Assembly (NCBI GenBank): GCA_002490665.1
Contig: DKUL01000063.1
Span: 1-40,925 of the forward strand
Source: Lachnospiraceae bacterium UBA7205
GTDB taxonomy: Bacteria > Bacillota > Clostridia > Lachnospirales > Lachnospiraceae
Direction: 5' to 3'
DNA: 40,925 nucleotides
Part shown: in pieces, positions 24,458 through 33,589 of the stretch
Layout: every line of letters starts with the position of its first letter
Numbering within the stretch: position 1 is the first letter of the stretch
The notes under the pieces: model-generated
Seen by the model: the letters and a program-made list of their open reading frames with translations, nothing else
Databases searched by the model: none
What the model was told of the DNA's origin: nothing
Made by a program: the position numbers and the translations under genes

Positions 24458-25351
24458 ATGATAATCATACATGTCATGGGAGGGCTTGGAAACCAGCTTT
24501 ACCAGTACGCATTATATGAAAAAATGAAATCCCTCGGCAAGGAAGTGAAGCTTGACCTGTACGCGTACAGGGAGGCGCAGGGCAGTGATAGGGAATGGCG
24601 CAGCCTGGAGCTGGAATGGCTCGGGCTGGACTATGCGGTGTGCACGCCCGAGGAACGCAGGAAGCTTCTTGACAACGGCATGCGCCCTGTGGACAGAATC
24701 CGGCGCAAGCTGACAGGCAGAAAAGACAGGACTGTGAAAGAGGATGCGGCGTATATGCCCGAGATTTTTGACATGGATAATGTATACCTGTATGGTTTCT
24801 GGGGATGCGAGCGCTATTATGCGGATATCATTCCCCTGCTACAGCAAAAAATTGTGTTTCCCGAGAGCGGACAGCCGCGAAACAGGGAGCTGATGGACGT
24901 GATGGCGCGGCAGAACGCGGTGAGCATCCACATCCGGCGCAAGGATTACCTCACCGTGGCGGACGGGAAGCGGTATATGGGAATCTGCACGGACGCGTAT
25001 TACGAGGGCGCCATGGCGTATATCGTGGAGCGCGTGGAGAATCCGGTTTTTTATATTTTTTCGGATGACGCAGATTACGCGAGGACGCATTACGACAAGC
25101 CGAACATGCATGTCGTGGACTGGAACACCGGAAAGGACAGCATGTATGACATGGCGCTTATGAGCCGCTGCCGACACAATATCTGCGCGAACAGCACGTT
25201 CAGCATCTGGGGGGCAAGACTGAACAAAAATGCGGACAAGATTGCCATACGCCCGCTCCATCATGACAACTATGAGGTGTGCGATGCCGAGACGGTGCAC
25301 GCGGACTGGAAAGGGTGGACATTAATTAATGCGGCGGGGGAAGTCGTTTAG
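24458..25351 (+). CDS. GT11 alpha-1,2-fucosyltransferase-like glycosyltransferase
   Basis: The 297-aa protein begins MIIIHVMGGLGNQLYQYALY, the N-terminal GT11 signature, and has the GDP-fucose-binding motif HIRRKDYL near 157-164 (HxRRxD pattern). NSTFSIWGARLN, the conserved third motif, lies near 248-259. The length matches bacterial GT11 enzymes. It would transfer fucose, or a related GDP-sugar, to the 2-position of a galactose-type acceptor in the cytoplasm. No GDP-fucose synthesis genes are in the window. The AAGG ribosome binding site before the ATG is modest. Confidence 0.88.
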   Translation: MIIIHVMGGLGNQLYQYALYEKMKSLGKEVKLDLYAYREAQGSDREWRSLELEWLGLDYAVCTPEERRKLLDNGMRPVDRIRRKLTGRKDRTVKEDAAYMPEIFDMDNVYLYGFWGCERYYADIIPLLQQKIVFPESGQPRNRELMDVMARQNAVSIHIRRKDYLTVADGKRYMGICTDAYYEGAMAYIVERVENPVFYIFSDDADYARTHYDKPNMHVVDWNTGKDSMYDMALMSRCRHNICANSTFSIWGARLNKNADKIAIRPLHHDNYEVCDAETVHADWKGWTLINAAGEVV

Positions 25352-25380
25352 GAGTGGACAGTTCTTAAAGGGAGGATTGG

Positions 25381-26403
25381 ATGAACGATAGAGAGAGGGA
25401 TTTGATATCCGTCATAGTTCCGGTTTATAATGTCGAGCAATTCCTGGACAGATGCATGCAGTCCATCCTGTGCCAGACATATCGGAATCTGGAAATCATC
25501 CTTGTGGACGACGGCTCGACGGACGCGTCCGCGGGAATGTGCGACGGCTATGCGGGCCGGGACAGTCGCGTGAAGGTGATTCACAAGCCAAACGGCGGTC
25601 TGTCCGATGCCAGAAACGCCGGGCTGGAAGCGGCATCAGGTGCCTACATCGGCTATGTGGACAGCGATGACTGGATAGAACCGGACATGTACGAACAGAT
25701 GCACCGCGCATGTGTGGATAACCATGCAGGGCTTGCAGTGTGCAGATATTTTAGTGAATATAGGGACAGGACAGAGTCGGGAGGCAGCGGCAGTGTGGTG
25801 CCGCTTTCAAGGGAGGAGCTCCTAAAAATCTATATCGGCGGGCATGACTCGTATATCATTTACAATTCTGTGTGGAGTAAGCTTTTTGCGCGGGAACTGG
25901 TACAGGGCATGGTGTTTCCCAAGGGGAGGAACTCTGAGGATATTCTGTACACGACGCGTGCATTCTGCAAGGCGGACAGGGCAGTGTATCTGGACAGCAG
26001 CTTCTACCACTATGTGATAGACAGGGAGGGCAGTATCATGAATGCCGCGGGCGCGGAGCGGATGTTCCGGGATGAGATACCGTTCTGGCGTGAACACATC
26101 GCCTGCATCAGCGAGATGGTTTCGCCGCAGATGGCTGATTTTGCGCGCTATCATTTTCAAAGACGACTGTTATTTTATTATGTGGACGCCGTGGAAAGCA
26201 GAAACCGTGAGACGGCGGCAAGGCTTGTCACTGAGATAAAAAAGGACAGGGATGAGACGGACAGGGTGTACGGCGGCGGAATAGTAACAAAGGGAGACAG
26301 GATGCGGCGCAGGCTCTTCCTGCTCTCACCGCCATTGTATGCGGGAGTCGTGCGGCTTTATGAAAAAGTCGTGATTCCGCTCAGAAATGGGAAAGGTCAG
26401 TAA
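25381..26403 (+). CDS. GT2 family glycosyltransferase
   Basis: The 340-aa protein has a GT-A fold beginning ISVIVPVYNVEQFLDRCMQSI. The nucleotide-binding LVDDGSTD is at 41-48, NGGLSDARNAG at 71-81 and the metal-binding DSDDW at 94-98. This is the common EpsJ/WcaA-like pattern of capsule transferases, which use UDP-sugars with inversion. The C-terminal 120 residues are helical and basic and probably lie on the membrane. GGGAGG precedes the ATG; the stop is 2 nt before the next gene's start. The sugar cannot be read from the sequence. Confidence 0.9.
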   Translation: MNDRERDLISVIVPVYNVEQFLDRCMQSILCQTYRNLEIILVDDGSTDASAGMCDGYAGRDSRVKVIHKPNGGLSDARNAGLEAASGAYIGYVDSDDWIEPDMYEQMHRACVDNHAGLAVCRYFSEYRDRTESGGSGSVVPLSREELLKIYIGGHDSYIIYNSVWSKLFARELVQGMVFPKGRNSEDILYTTRAFCKADRAVYLDSSFYHYVIDREGSIMNAAGAERMFRDEIPFWREHIACISEMVSPQMADFARYHFQRRLLFYYVDAVESRNRETAARLVTEIKKDRDETDRVYGGGIVTKGDRMRRRLFLLSPPLYAGVVRLYEKVVIPLRNGKGQ

Positions 26404-26405
26404 AT

Positions 26406-27869
26406 ATGCTTTTTAATTCCTATATCTTTGTTTTTGCGTTTTTTCCCCTTGTGGTAACAGGGTACTACTGGCTGCACCGTATGAAATGGGAAAAGGCGGC
26501 GCTTGGATATCTGATTGCGATGTCGATGGTGTTTTACGGATATCAGAATGTCAGGTATCTTGCAATCCTGATTGCGAGCATTCTGTGCAACTATCTGCTT
26601 GTCCTTTGGATGGGAAAAACGAAAACGCCGCTGCGGCGCAGGATTTTCCTGGCTGCGGGACTGCTGCTGAATCTGGGAATCCTGTTTGGTTTTAAATACT
26701 ATGATTTTTTTGTGGAAAACGTCAATGCGCTGTTTCGGACGGATTATCACTTTTTGCGGCTTGTGCTTCCGCTGGGAATCAGTTTTTATACGTTCCAGCA
26801 GTTGTCCTATGTCATAGATTCATACCGCGGCGAGTGCGAACAGTACAGCCTTTTGGAGTATGCGGCGTATGTCTCCTTTTTTCCGCAGCTGATTGCAGGA
26901 CCCATTGTGTACCATGACGAGCTGATACCGCAGCTCCGGGACGCAAAAAACCACAGGATTCAGTATGGGAACATGAGTAAGGGCATTTATGCCTTTGCGC
27001 TGGGCATGGCAAAAAAGGTGCTTGTTGCCGACAGCCTGTCAAAGGTTGTGACGGCGGGATATGCCAATATTGGCTCCCTCAACAGCATCAGCACGGTTTT
27101 CGTGATGACCTGCTATTCCATGCAGATTTACTTTGATTTCAGCGGATACTGTGACATGGCATATGGCATCGGTTTCCTGTTCAATGTGGAGCTGCCGATA
27201 AATTTCAACTCGCCATACAAGGCGGCATCTGTCAGGGAGTTCTGGGACAGGTGGCATATGACGCTCACCAGGTTTTTTACCAAGTATGTCTATATTCCGC
27301 TGGGCGGCAGCAGGCGGGGGAACGTCCGCACATACTGGAATGTCCTGGCTGTATTCCTTGTAAGCGGTATCTGGCATGGGGCAAACTGGACATTTATCCT
27401 GTGGGGCGTTGTCAACGGTCTCGGAAACCTGTTTGACCGCTTGTTTGACAAGGTTCTCAATAAAATACCACGTGTAATCAGGGTGGCTGTCACATTCTGC
27501 TTTTGCAGTGTCGCGTGGAGCATGTTCCGGGCGGATTCGGTGGAGCAGGGCATGGACATGATTGGCAGGCTCAGGGTGCATGGGGACGGAATGCTTCATG
27601 CCGCAGTGCTGGAAGCGTTTCAGGGAATTTTTGAGATTAATCTCATAAGCCGTGCGGGCGGGAGCGCCGTCATGCAGGCATATCCGTGGCTGCTGCCTGC
27701 CGTGGTCTGCGCGGTGCTGATACTTGTCTGCCAGTGCATGCGCAATACACAGGAGAAAGTCAATGACGGCAGGTATGGGAAATGGAGGAAGGCTGCGACG
27801 GTGGTGCTGCTGGTGTGGAGTATGCTGTCCCTTTCCGAGGTCAGTGAGTTTCTGTATTTTAATTTTTAG
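26406..27869 (+). CDS. MBOAT-family O-acyltransferase (AlgI/DltB-like)
   Basis: The 487-aa protein has about eleven membrane segments and the full MBOAT signature: QQLSYVIDSYRG, FFPQLIAGPIVYHDEL, YFDFSGYCDMAYG, REFWDRWHMTLTRFF (His284) and SGIWHGANWTF (catalytic His324). Members pass an acyl group, usually acetyl, through the membrane to an outside acceptor with help from a second, SGNH-like protein. Here that partner is the next gene, 9 nt downstream. The pair would O-acylate the exported polysaccharide, as AlgI/AlgJ and PatA/PatB do. Confidence 0.92.
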   Translation: MLFNSYIFVFAFFPLVVTGYYWLHRMKWEKAALGYLIAMSMVFYGYQNVRYLAILIASILCNYLLVLWMGKTKTPLRRRIFLAAGLLLNLGILFGFKYYDFFVENVNALFRTDYHFLRLVLPLGISFYTFQQLSYVIDSYRGECEQYSLLEYAAYVSFFPQLIAGPIVYHDELIPQLRDAKNHRIQYGNMSKGIYAFALGMAKKVLVADSLSKVVTAGYANIGSLNSISTVFVMTCYSMQIYFDFSGYCDMAYGIGFLFNVELPINFNSPYKAASVREFWDRWHMTLTRFFTKYVYIPLGGSRRGNVRTYWNVLAVFLVSGIWHGANWTFILWGVVNGLGNLFDRLFDKVLNKIPRVIRVAVTFCFCSVAWSMFRADSVEQGMDMIGRLRVHGDGMLHAAVLEAFQGIFEINLISRAGGSAVMQAYPWLLPAVVCAVLILVCQCMRNTQEKVNDGRYGKWRKAATVVLLVWSMLSLSEVSEFLYFNF

Positions 27870-27878
27870 GAGGAAGGC

Positions 27879-28961
27879 ATGGAGCACAAGATATCGGATG
27901 CGAAAAAATGGTTTCGTTCCTGCATGGCGCTGCTTCTGGCGGTCATAGCGCTGCTTCTGGCAGTATTCTGGGTGTTTGATCCGTTTTTCCATTTTCATAA
28001 ACCATTCTCCTTTGTCTCTTACCGCCTGTATGACGAGCGGTATGGCAATGATGGGATATCGCGTCACTTTGACTATGACGCGGTTATCACGGGCACTTCT
28101 ATGGCACAGAATTTTAAGACGAGCGAGGCGGACGTGCTGTTCGGGGTAAAATCCGTGAAGGAAACGTTTTCAGGCGCAGGCTACAAGGAGCTTTCGGAAA
28201 ATCTTGGGCGGGCGCTGAGAAGAAACGAGAACCTTAAGACCGTGATATGGACAATGGATGCCAACGCCATCATCCGCGACAAGGATTACGACCAGTACGA
28301 AGGTTATCCGACATACCTTTATGATGATAATCCGTGGAATGACGCCGCATATGTATTTAACAAAAATATATGGTATCATGGCGTGATTCCCAGCTTGCTC
28401 ATGACACTGAAAGGCGAGCCAAGCACCACGTTTGACGAATATTCCTCGTGGGAAAAGGAGACGGGTTATCCGTATGTGATGGCGGCATATGAGCGCTGGG
28501 AGGAAAAGGCGCCGGAAGCGCCCCCGCTTTCCGAGTCCGATGTGAAGATGGTTACGGCAAATATACAGCAGAACTTTGTAGACCTTGTAAATCAGTACCC
28601 GGATACGACATTTTATATATTTTATACGCCGTACAGTATCTGCTGGTGGGATTTTATGAACCAGGAGGGCATGATTAACTTTTACTTTGACGCGGAGCTG
28701 ATTGCGACAGAGCTGCTGCTGGACTGCCCGAATGTAAAACTCTACAATTTCCACGACAAGTATGATATCATCACGAATCTGGACAATTACAGGGACAAGG
28801 AGCATTACGCATCGCATGTAAATTCCCTGATACTGCAGTGGCTTGCAGAGGGGGACGGACTTGTGACAAAAGAAAATTACATGGCACGGTGGAAAGATGA
28901 GAAGGAATATTACTTAAATTACGATTATGAGCGTATTTTTGGACAGGTAATGGAGGAATAA
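27879..28961 (+). CDS. membrane-anchored SGNH-like partner of the MBOAT acyltransferase
   Basis: The 360-aa protein has one N-terminal membrane segment (about 14-34) and a large outside domain. An SGNH-type serine is in ITGTSMAQNF (Ser74). The matching Asp-x-x-His is in YRDKEHYASH (Asp306, His309) near the C-terminus, the same order as in AlgJ/AlgX and DltD-like proteins. AGGAGG precedes the ATG. It would take the acyl group from the MBOAT protein and place it on the glycan. No closer family could be named. The next gene starts 1 nt after its stop. Confidence 0.75.
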   Translation: MEHKISDAKKWFRSCMALLLAVIALLLAVFWVFDPFFHFHKPFSFVSYRLYDERYGNDGISRHFDYDAVITGTSMAQNFKTSEADVLFGVKSVKETFSGAGYKELSENLGRALRRNENLKTVIWTMDANAIIRDKDYDQYEGYPTYLYDDNPWNDAAYVFNKNIWYHGVIPSLLMTLKGEPSTTFDEYSSWEKETGYPYVMAAYERWEEKAPEAPPLSESDVKMVTANIQQNFVDLVNQYPDTTFYIFYTPYSICWWDFMNQEGMINFYFDAELIATELLLDCPNVKLYNFHDKYDIITNLDNYRDKEHYASHVNSLILQWLAEGDGLVTKENYMARWKDEKEYYLNYDYERIFGQVMEE

Positions 28962-28962
28962 A

Positions 28963-30705
28963 ATGGACATCATAAAAAAAATGCGGTATGTTTTGGACAG
29001 AAAGCAGAAAATACAGATTTGTTATCTTGGCGTTCTGATTTTTATCGGGGGTATTCTTGAGACGGTAAGCGTCTCGGCGGTACTGCCCCTTGTGTGGGTG
29101 ATTATAGACCCCGCCAAGGCAGAGGGAAACAAGTATGTCCGGTGGGCGATGAACCTGCTGGGGATTGACGACATCCAGGGGTTTATCATTCCCCTTCTTG
29201 CTGCCCTGATTATCCTCTATGCCCTGAAAAATGCGTTCCTGCTCCTGCTGGCGAGTGAGCAGAACCGCTTTATCGCATTTAACCGGAACAAGCTGATTAG
29301 CCAGGTGCTCAGGGAGTTTTTGAACAGGCCGTATGAGTTTTACCTTGACGCGGATATCCCTACGGTGTTCCGGCTGACGGACAGTGACATTCCGAATGTG
29401 TTCAATATCCTGATGGCGATGATTTCGCTCGTCTCTGAATCCGTGGTATTTGTCCTGCTGTGCATCGTGATGATTGCTGCGGACTGGAAGCTCCTGCTGT
29501 TTTTGCTCGTGGTGTTCGGTATCCTGTCGTTTTTGATGCTGAAAGTGTTAAAGCCGCGCCTTGCGAAGCTGGGAACAAAAAACCAGGCAATCCAGTCGCG
29601 GATTGCGAAGTGGAGAATTCAGGCAATCTATGGCATCAAGGATGTCAAGGTGCTGCACAGGGAAGCTTTTTTTGCTGACAATTATGAGAGCAGCGGAAAA
29701 ATTGGCGCCGGATACGCAAAAAGGCATGCAGTGCTGAATAACACGCCCCGGCTTCTGATTGAGACGGTTTTTATGGCGAGTATACTCGGATATATCATTG
29801 TCTATATTTCCCTTGGAAACGATGCGCTGTCGCTCGTTCCCATGCTTGGCGCCTTCGGTGTGGCGGCGATGCGTATGATGCCGAGCATCAACCGGATTAA
29901 CACATATATGACAGATATATCTTATTTCAGACCCTGCCTGGATTATGTGTATGAAAATATGAACATCAGTGAAATCAGCCGCAGGAACAACCAGACTTTA
30001 AAGCCTGCAGACACGTCAAAAAAGATGCAGCTTCACGACAAAATCGAGCTGAAGGGTATTGTATATGCCTATCCGAATACGGACAAACTGATATTTGACA
30101 GGGCAGACATGACGGTTCCCAGCGGAAAGTCCGTCGGAATCATGGGACCGTCGGGTGCCGGAAAATCGACCATTGTGGATATCCTGCTGGGACTTCTGAA
30201 GGTCAGGGAGGGCAGCATAACGTGTGACGGGGTCAGTATTTTTGACAATTATCCGGCATGGCTTGCCCAGATTGGCTACATTCCGCAGTCCATTTATCTC
30301 GTGGATGAGCCGGTCAGGAACAATATCGCCTTTGGCATTGCCGATGACGAGATCGACGACGACAGAATCTGGCAGGCGCTTGAGGAGGCACAGCTGAAAG
30401 ACTTTATCAAGGGACTTCCCGAGGGGCTCGATACGGCAATCGGCGACCGGGGCGTCCGGCTTTCGGGCGGACAGCGGCAGCGCCTTGGCATCGCGCGGGC
30501 GCTCTACCACAATCCGGAAATCCTTGTGTTTGACGAGGCGACATCGGCGCTCGACAATGAGACAGAGGCGGCAGTCATGGAGGCGATAAACAGTTTTCAT
30601 GGCAGAAAGACAATGGTCATTATCGCGCACCGGTTAAATACGATTGAAAAGTGTGATATCATCTATAAAGTGGACGAGGGTAAGATTACAGCGGCGACGC
30701 TGTGA
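28963..30705 (+). CDS. ABC transporter, PglK-like lipid-linked oligosaccharide flippase
   Basis: The 580-aa half-transporter has six membrane segments (about 1-320) fused to an ATPase domain. Walker A GPSGAGKST is near 395, signature LSGGQRQR near 500, Walker B ILVFDEATSALD near 517 and the H-loop IAHR near 556. The opening (LGVLIFIGGILETVSVSAVLPLV) and the ETE-poor, PY.F-containing cytoplasmic loops resemble PglK/WlaB, which flips undecaprenyl-diphosphate oligosaccharides, more than multidrug MsbA exporters. No Wzx is visible in the window, so this is the best candidate for moving the lipid-linked glycan across the membrane. It would act as a homodimer. Confidence 0.85.
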   Translation: MDIIKKMRYVLDRKQKIQICYLGVLIFIGGILETVSVSAVLPLVWVIIDPAKAEGNKYVRWAMNLLGIDDIQGFIIPLLAALIILYALKNAFLLLLASEQNRFIAFNRNKLISQVLREFLNRPYEFYLDADIPTVFRLTDSDIPNVFNILMAMISLVSESVVFVLLCIVMIAADWKLLLFLLVVFGILSFLMLKVLKPRLAKLGTKNQAIQSRIAKWRIQAIYGIKDVKVLHREAFFADNYESSGKIGAGYAKRHAVLNNTPRLLIETVFMASILGYIIVYISLGNDALSLVPMLGAFGVAAMRMMPSINRINTYMTDISYFRPCLDYVYENMNISEISRRNNQTLKPADTSKKMQLHDKIELKGIVYAYPNTDKLIFDRADMTVPSGKSVGIMGPSGAGKSTIVDILLGLLKVREGSITCDGVSIFDNYPAWLAQIGYIPQSIYLVDEPVRNNIAFGIADDEIDDDRIWQALEEAQLKDFIKGLPEGLDTAIGDRGVRLSGGQRQRLGIARALYHNPEILVFDEATSALDNETEAAVMEAINSFHGRKTMVIIAHRLNTIEKCDIIYKVDEGKITAATL

Positions 30706-30720
30706 CAGTAGGAGGACAAG

Positions 30721-31743
30721 GTGGAGACAAAACCAGTTATCGCAACAGAATTGTTAAAAGGCCAGGGACTTGGAAACCAGCTGTTCTGCTATGTCACGAC
30801 AAGGGCGCTCGCACACGCCAGGGGCTATGGCTTCAGCATACTGAACAGGGAGCTGCTGGACTGTATGTATTTTATGGATATTGACTGCGGGCTGGATATG
30901 GGGAAGGACAGTTTTGCGGAAGAATACCATGAAAAAGAGGACAGGATTTATGTTGGAAACTCGCGCCATGACATTGAACACGGGTGTTATATAACAGGTG
31001 CTGACAATGCGCTTCGGGCGCTTGACCGCACGACGCTGCTCTATGGAAACATGCAGGACGAGTCCTATTTTGGGAAATACAAAAAGGAAATCAAGACATG
31101 GCTTAAGGTAAAGCCGGAATATGACTGCATGGATTATTCCCGCGAAAACCTCTGCATCATCAATATCAGGGGCGGTGAGTACACAAGCAGCCCGGAGCTT
31201 TTTCTCCGGCGCAGGTACTGGCTGGATGCCATGAAAATCATGCGGCAGAAACGCCCGGATATGGAGTTTATGACGGTGACGGATGATTTGGCGGCAGCGC
31301 GCAGAATCCTGCCGGAGGTGGAGGCGCATCATTTTGACCTCGCGGGGGACTATACAATAATTAAGAACACACGTTATTTAATATTGTCCAACTCGACTTT
31401 TGCGTTTTTTCCGGCATTTACAAGTGATACCGTCCAGTATGTTATTGCGCCGAAGTACTGGGCAAGACATAACGTATCCGATGGTTACTGGGCGTCCGAG
31501 CAGAATATTTACAGGGAATTTGCGTATCTTGACAGAAAGGGAAAAATATTTACTGCTGAAGCATGCCGGAAGGAGCTTGACCGATATAAGCAAACATCGC
31601 CATACTATAAAAGAATCGGTCAGAGACTGGATGGCGCGGCATTGGCAGCTGCAAAGGCAAGAAGCAGATGGCTGGTATACAGGGACTTGTCTGTCAGGGC
31701 GCTGCGTTCTGCCAGGCGGCGGCTGAAAAATGCTGCCGGATAG
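30721..31743 (+). CDS. divergent GT11-like glycosyltransferase
   Basis: The 340-aa protein starts at GTG 30721 behind AGGAGG. It has GQGLGNQLFCYVTTRALAHARGY at 14-36, the GT11 N-terminal signature, and SNSTFAFFPAF near 222-232, the GT11 C-terminal motif. The central HxRRxD motif is replaced by INIRGGEY, so the second Arg and the Asp are changed. Either the donor differs from GDP-fucose or the subgroup uses another residue set. A basic C-terminal helix (ARSRWLVYRDLSVRALRSARRR) may bind the membrane. It differs from the canonical GT11 at 24458, so this is not a recent duplicate. Confidence 0.75.
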   Translation: METKPVIATELLKGQGLGNQLFCYVTTRALAHARGYGFSILNRELLDCMYFMDIDCGLDMGKDSFAEEYHEKEDRIYVGNSRHDIEHGCYITGADNALRALDRTTLLYGNMQDESYFGKYKKEIKTWLKVKPEYDCMDYSRENLCIINIRGGEYTSSPELFLRRRYWLDAMKIMRQKRPDMEFMTVTDDLAAARRILPEVEAHHFDLAGDYTIIKNTRYLILSNSTFAFFPAFTSDTVQYVIAPKYWARHNVSDGYWASEQNIYREFAYLDRKGKIFTAEACRKELDRYKQTSPYYKRIGQRLDGAALAAAKARSRWLVYRDLSVRALRSARRRLKNAAG

Positions 31744-31787
31744 AGGTACAGAGGATTGAGCATTGCGAAAGGGGCAGAGGTGTGGAC

Positions 31788-32570
31788 ATGGAAAACAGTA
31801 CAAAAAAATTGAAGCTCCCACAGGTGACGCTTGTCGCGATGACGAGTGTGAATGTCAGGGCGACCATCAAGGCGATGCAGTACAGCATGCGCGGGATTGA
31901 CTTTGGCGATGCGGTGCTGATTACGCATAAAAAGCCATTCGGGCTGCCCGATTGTATCCGATACAGCCACACGGATAAGCTAAACAACATTGACGATTTC
32001 AACTATAAAATGGTCTACGAGCTCGGGAGCCACATCCGCACGGACTTTGCGCTGATTGTCCATGCGGACGGATTTGTCGTGCACCCTGAGATGTGGCGGG
32101 ACGAGTTTCTGGACTATGACTATATCGGCGCGCCGTGGCCGCTTCCGCCCGCGGGCGACACGACGACGTACCGCGATAAGGACGGAAATATCTGCCGCGT
32201 GGGAAACAGCGCCGGAATCCGCAGCAAGCGTCTGATGGATTTTCCCAAAAAGGCAGGCATACCGTGGGAGGGCGAGTACGCATATGGCAGAATGTGGTAT
32301 TATGAGGACGGGTTTATCTGCTGCAAGATACGCCATTTGCTGGAAGCCGAGGGCATGCGCATTGCCCCGCTTTCCGTCGCAAAGTATTACAGCCATGAAA
32401 AAATGATTCCCGAGGTACAGGGGATTACGCCGTTTGCCTTTCACAAGTGGGAGGGGACAAATGCGCAGTATCCTAATTTTATAAAGGAGCCGCTTACAAG
32501 ACGGATGAAAGCCGCTGTCAGGAAAGTAAAAGGGCACGTCCTGGGGAAAAGGCTTGAGAAAGAGGGTTAG
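31788..32570 (+). CDS. DUF5672 family protein, probable glycosyltransferase
   Basis: From ATG 31788 (AGAGG 7 nt upstream) the product is 260 aa. The sequence LPQVTLVAMTSVNVRATIKAMQYS, the ITHK region, LIVHADGFVVHPEMWRDEFLDYDYIGAPWPLP (about 87-119) and VGNSAGIRSKRLMDF follow the DUF5672 pattern, found in capsule and LPS clusters and likely GT-A transferases. HADGF takes the place of a DxD-like site, and YYEDGFICC supplies a second acidic motif. The frame is open about 40 codons further upstream, overlapping the previous gene, but that part lacks a start with a ribosome binding site. Reaction unknown. Confidence 0.8.
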   Translation: MENSTKKLKLPQVTLVAMTSVNVRATIKAMQYSMRGIDFGDAVLITHKKPFGLPDCIRYSHTDKLNNIDDFNYKMVYELGSHIRTDFALIVHADGFVVHPEMWRDEFLDYDYIGAPWPLPPAGDTTTYRDKDGNICRVGNSAGIRSKRLMDFPKKAGIPWEGEYAYGRMWYYEDGFICCKIRHLLEAEGMRIAPLSVAKYYSHEKMIPEVQGITPFAFHKWEGTNAQYPNFIKEPLTRRMKAAVRKVKGHVLGKRLEKEG

Positions 32571-32575
32571 AATAG

Positions 32576-33532
32576 ATGGTATACGATTGCTTTCAGTTTT
32601 TTAACGAGCTGGATATCCTGAAAATCCGGCTGAATGTCCTTAGTCCGGTAGTGGACAGGTTTGTCATCAGCGAGGCGACAGAGACCTTTTCCGGTCTGAA
32701 AAAGCCCTTGTATTATGAAGAGAATAAGGCAATGTTCGCCGAATTTCAGGATAAGATTATCCATGTGGTCGTTGATGACACCCCTGCGGGCGGTACGCAT
32801 GAGCGGGACACCTTCCAGAAGAATGCCGTGACAAGGGGGCTTGCCGGCTGCACGGATGAGGACATCATTATTTTCAGCGACCTCGACGAGATTCCCAATC
32901 CTGACAAAATCCGGGATATCCTGCGAAATTTTCAGGACGACAAAATCTATCATTTTGCGCAGCGGCTCTTTTACTGTTATCTGAATATGGAGGAAGTGTC
33001 AGGCAGCCTGCTGTCCTATGCGGGCGAGTTTGAGGGTGTTGCGCGCAAAAAGTGGATTGGGACAAAGATGTTAAGCTATGGGCTTTTAAGGGAACAGAAT
33101 CTCCTGCTCGGCGAGCTGCGGTTTCCGGAGCGCAAGGAAATCGGCATCCGCGTGGAGGACGGCGGCTGGCACTTTGGCTACATGGGCGGCCACGGTGAGA
33201 AGGACATCAGAAAGCGCGTGCAGGAAAAGGTCGTGTCGGCGGCGCATCAGGAATACAATTCAAGACATGTGTTATCGAACGTGACAGACCAGATTAAGGA
33301 TGGCAAGGATATCTTTGGCAGGAACGCGCAGTTTGTCCGGTGTGAGATTGACGAAAGCTTTCCGGCGTATATCAGGGAGCACCAGAAGGAGCTGGACTTT
33401 CTCATCATGCATGAGGAAAAAGGCGCAAAAAAGGCGCTGCGCAGGGCAAAGGTCAAAATAAAAAGCACCTGTTACAAAACACTTGTAATGATAAAGCGTG
33501 CATGCCGGGGCGTGCTTGGGAAAAATCACTGA
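32576..33532 (+). CDS. GT17-like glycosyltransferase
   Basis: The 318-aa protein begins MVYDCFQFFNELDILKIRLNVLSPVVDRFVISEATETFSG and has FSDLDEIP at 100-107 as the metal/nucleotide-binding acidic motif, followed by FAQRLFYCYLN and GGWHFGYMGG. This is the GT17 pattern, the family of beta-1,4-mannosyl-glycoprotein N-acetylglucosaminyltransferase and many uncharacterised bacterial enzymes. It would add a sugar, perhaps GlcNAc, in the cytoplasm. It lies 5 nt after the DUF5672 gene; such pairs are likely translated together. The C-terminal tail is strongly basic. Confidence 0.85.
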   Translation: MVYDCFQFFNELDILKIRLNVLSPVVDRFVISEATETFSGLKKPLYYEENKAMFAEFQDKIIHVVVDDTPAGGTHERDTFQKNAVTRGLAGCTDEDIIIFSDLDEIPNPDKIRDILRNFQDDKIYHFAQRLFYCYLNMEEVSGSLLSYAGEFEGVARKKWIGTKMLSYGLLREQNLLLGELRFPERKEIGIRVEDGGWHFGYMGGHGEKDIRKRVQEKVVSAAHQEYNSRHVLSNVTDQIKDGKDIFGRNAQFVRCEIDESFPAYIREHQKELDFLIMHEEKGAKKALRRAKVKIKSTCYKTLVMIKRACRGVLGKNH

Positions 33533-33589
33533 GGTACGCCATGGCGGCACAGGGGCTGCTGAGCGGGCAAAAGGAAATGGGGTAAGGAT

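Noticed and set aside
27039..28067. 342-codon minus-strand frame across the MBOAT gene and its neighbour
   Set aside because: The plus strand has two well-supported genes here; the antisense product is His/Gln/Arg-rich without any domain.
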